Part shown: positions 4,215 through 5,710 of the stretch, piece by piece
How the letters are laid out: every line of letters begins with the position of its first letter
Numbering within the stretch: the stretch's first letter is position 1
NCBI GenBank assembly: GCA_018897875.1
Contig: JAHIKF010000460.1
Location: forward strand, 1 to 5,710
DNA from: Pseudomonadota bacterium
GTDB taxonomy: Bacteria > Desulfobacterota > Desulfobaccia > Desulfobaccales > 0-14-0-80-60-11
Direction of reading: 5' to 3'
DNA length: 5,710 nucleotides
Notes under the pieces: generated by a model
Database searches by the model: none
Told to the model about the DNA's origin: nothing
The model's input: the letters and a program-made list of their open reading frames with translations, nothing else
Made by a program: the position numbers and the translations under genes

Positions 4215-5345
4215 ATGACTCAAAAGCGCATGGACTTTATTGATCTGAAGTCTCAACAGCAGCTAATTTCTGCCTCACTCGCCGCAAACATCCAACGGGT
4301 CCTGGCCCATGGCCAATACGTCATGGGGCCCGAGATCCAGGAATTGGAGACCAGACTGGCGACGTATGTGGGCGTCAAGCACGCCATCTCCTGCTCTTCC
4401 GGCACCGATGCCTTGCTGATGTCCTTGATGGCTTACGGGGTAGGTCCAGGCGACGCCATCTTCACCACTCCTTTCACCTTTATCGCCACCGCCGAGGTGA
4501 TCCAGTTGTTGGGAGCCACCCCGGTCTTTGTGGATATTGATCCGAAAACCTTCAACCTTGATCCGCAGGCCCTGGCGGAGGCAGTCAGCCGCCTGGGGCA
4601 AAACCCCGGAACGGCTCATCTTAAACCCAAAGGGATCATCCCGGTGGACCTCTTCGGCCAACCGGCGGATTACGACCGCATCAACACCATCGCCCAGGGG
4701 CAGGGCTTGTTTGTTCTGGAAGATGCGGCCCAATCCTTTGGCGCCACGTATAAGGGGAGGCGGGCCGGGGCCCTGTCGGAGACGGCCGCCACTTCTTTTT
4801 TCCCGGCCAAGCCGTTAGGCTGCTATGGTGACGGCGGGGCCGTTTTTACCGATGACGACAACCTGGCGGAAGTCCTGTGCTCCATCCGGGTCCATGGCCA
4901 GGGGAAGCATAAATACGAGCATGTCCGCATCGGCTTAACCGGCCGTCTGGATACCTTGCAGGCCGCGGTTCTCTTGGCCAAGCTGGAAATCTTTGATCAG
5001 GAGGTTGAGGCCCGCCAGAGAGTGGCCCAGCACTACTCCGAGGCTCTGAACACCCTGGTGGAGGTACCCTTTGTGGACCCGGCCTGCACCTCAGTCTGGG
5101 CCCAGTATTCGGTGCTCACCATGCATCGGGAGCTTTTGCTGCAGAAACTGCAGGAGGCCCAAATCCCCACGGCCATCTATTATCCCTTGCCCTTACACCT
5201 GCAGAGAGCTTTTGCTCACCTGGGCTATAAGACAGGGGACTTCCCGGTGAGCGAAAGCGCCTCCCAGCGCATTTTTAGCCTGCCGATGCATCCCTATTTG
5301 GGGCAAGCCGATCAAGAAAAAATTATCCAGGTCTTATCAACCTGA
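4215..5345 (+). CDS. DegT/DnrJ/EryC1/StrS-family sugar aminotransferase, WbpE-like
   Basis: A 376-residue PLP enzyme of the family that transfers an amino group, usually from glutamate, to a keto sugar nucleotide. Landmarks: FIDLKSQQ (8-15); GQYVMGPEIQELE (33-45); SSGTDAL (61-67), the PLP-phosphate loop; PFTFIATAE (86-94), with the ring-stacking aromatic; VDIDPKTFNLDP (106-117); IIPVDLFGQPADYD (141-154); LEDAAQSFGA (168-177), with Asp170 for the pyridine nitrogen; SFFPAKPLGCYGDGGA (194-209), with Schiff-base Lys199; and GRLDTLQAAVLLAKLEIF (243-260). From memory this follows Pseudomonas WbpE closely, including SFFP(S/A)KPLGCYGDGGA and the SLPMHPYL end. WbpE aminates a UDP-3-keto-GlcNAc-uronic acid on the way to a di-N-acetylated uronic acid. 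A short extra segment (about 127-138) precedes IIPVDLFG. Start 4215 has AGGGATGG upstream; the ATG at 4230 is an alternative matching the usual N-terminus. The family is certain; the exact sugar is inference, because the dehydrogenase and acetyltransferase partners are not in the window. Confidence 0.95.
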   Translation: MTQKRMDFIDLKSQQQLISASLAANIQRVLAHGQYVMGPEIQELETRLATYVGVKHAISCSSGTDALLMSLMAYGVGPGDAIFTTPFTFIATAEVIQLLGATPVFVDIDPKTFNLDPQALAEAVSRLGQNPGTAHLKPKGIIPVDLFGQPADYDRINTIAQGQGLFVLEDAAQSFGATYKGRRAGALSETAATSFFPAKPLGCYGDGGAVFTDDDNLAEVLCSIRVHGQGKHKYEHVRIGLTGRLDTLQAAVLLAKLEIFDQEVEARQRVAQHYSEALNTLVEVPFVDPACTSVWAQYSVLTMHRELLLQKLQEAQIPTAIYYPLPLHLQRAFAHLGYKTGDFPVSESASQRIFSLPMHPYLGQADQEKIIQVLST

Positions 5346-5351
5346 TTTTTT
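5328..5351 (+). terminator. Short hairpin and T-tract overlapping the aminotransferase stop codon
   Basis: CAGGT (5328-5332) pairs with ACCTG (5340-5344) over a 7-nt loop, and A then T6 (5346-5351) follows. The right arm contains the first two bases of the TGA stop (5343-5345). The geometry fits an intrinsic terminator, but a 5-bp stem is weak and translating ribosomes would cover it. Confidence 0.4.
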
Positions 5352-5584
5352 AAGTTCATGTCCTTCATGTCCGACACATGACTGAAGATTAACCTGCATG
5401 CCTGGCGGCATCACTCCTAAGATTGCACGAGATTTGTCTGAAAAATAGACCGCAAACCTCGGAGCCGGCCGGGTATAATAGCCGGCAACGGCAATGAATA
5501 CCGTTTTCTGTTTCCGGTTTTTGGTTTTCTGTTTAAAAGATTATTAATATAAATAGGTTAGCTATCGAGTTTGTTGCATGTGAA
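5352..5584. other. Non-coding stretch with small hairpins and an 11-bp direct repeat
   Basis: There is no supported gene. It holds a doubled TTCATGTCC near 5355-5372; a small hairpin ATGCC/GGCAT around 5398-5411; and a GCCGGC/GCCGGC hairpin (5464-5469 with 5481-5486) whose loop contains TATAAT with no matching -35. AACGG/CCGTT (near 5488-5506) is followed by a T-rich stretch, and GTTTTCTGTTT occurs twice (5503-5513 and 5524-5534). The AACGG/CCGTT hairpin may act as a further terminator for the aminotransferase transcript. Confidence 0.45.
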
Positions 5585-5702
5585 TGAGAACTTGGTATAA
5601 GGTCTCGGTAAGACTTTGGTGAAACGGGGCCGGGTGACATTACCTCCCCTGCCCTCCCCTTCCCGGGCCTTTTTTCCGAGTTCTCATACCAGGTTGCGCT
5701 CA
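5585..5702. repeat. 118-bp imperfect palindrome, possible MITE-like element
   Basis: The arm AACTTGGTATAAGGTCTCGG (5589-5608) pairs with its inverse at 5676-5695 at 16 of 20 positions. TGAG (5585-5588) and CTCA (5699-5702) extend the pairing past a 3-nt bulge. The interior holds a GC-rich hairpin with a T-tract. Terminal inverted repeats around a short non-coding core resemble a miniature non-autonomous element, but no target duplication or second copy is visible here. Confidence 0.5.
5626..5675 (+). terminator. Terminator-like hairpin inside the palindrome
   Basis: GGGGCCGGG (5626-5634) can pair, with one bulge, with CCCGGGCC (5662-5669), and a run of six T (5670-5675) follows. The loop is large and C-rich (27 nt), which lowers confidence that it works as a classical terminator. 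Confidence 0.4.
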
Positions 5703-5710
5703 TAGAAGTA

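Noticed and set aside
4275..4733. 152-codon minus-strand open frame
   Set aside because: It is a shadow of the aminotransferase, which accounts for this DNA completely.
5401..5427. Sigma54 promoter (TGGC and TTGC)
   Set aside because: The spacing between the two elements is far larger than the fixed -24/-12 distance.
5474..5479. Perfect TATAAT box
   Set aside because: No -35 element at 16-18 bp and no extended -10; it lies in the loop of a GCCGGC hairpin with no gene following in the window.

Overview
The window looks like the edge of a surface-polysaccharide (O-antigen or exopolysaccharide) locus in a Gram-negative bacterium. The evidence is a Wzz/GumC-type chain-length regulator, a lipoprotein with a diderm-type lipobox, a Sec-exported small protein, and a nucleotide-sugar aminotransferase resembling WbpE. 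Codon usage, moderately high GC and protein style would fit a deltaproteobacterium (Desulfobacterota), but that placement is inference; no taxonomic marker is present.

Layout. Bases 1-820 (minus) hold the N-terminal 273 codons of a Wzz-family protein that runs off the left edge with no stop. Bases 840-887 carry two overlapping divergent promoter candidates. Bases 911-1233 (plus) look like the wreck of a secreted protein: a signal-peptide-like frame without a normal start, then a frameshift into a short stretch resembling a parallel beta-helix repeat. Bases 1431-1508 are a terminator zone serving both directions. Minus-strand gene 1502-1834 encodes a 110-residue exported protein of unknown function, with a well-placed promoter, a strong ribosome binding site and a leader of about 135 nt that can fold in competing ways. 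Minus-strand gene 2027-2701 encodes a lipoprotein with four 27-residue tandem repeats, two of them almost identical in DNA.

Bases 2940-3178 are the 3' remnant of an insertion sequence. Bases 3179-4214 contain no intact gene. They hold an AT-rich patch with paired short repeats, a decayed minus-strand reading frame, and a promoter candidate pointing toward the aminotransferase. Bases 4215-5345 (plus) encode the one complete enzyme, a DegT/DnrJ/EryC1/StrS-family aminotransferase whose sequence closely follows WbpE; a short terminator-like hairpin overlaps its stop codon. Bases 5346-5710 are non-coding and end in a 118-bp imperfect hairpin with an internal terminator-like element, possibly a small non-autonomous repeat.

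How the genes may fit together. The aminotransferase would make an amino sugar or amino sugar acid for a glycan, and the Wzz protein would set chain length during export or polymerisation. The two small envelope proteins sit between them but cannot be tied to the pathway from sequence alone. The IS remnant and decayed frames suggest a rearranged, accessory region.
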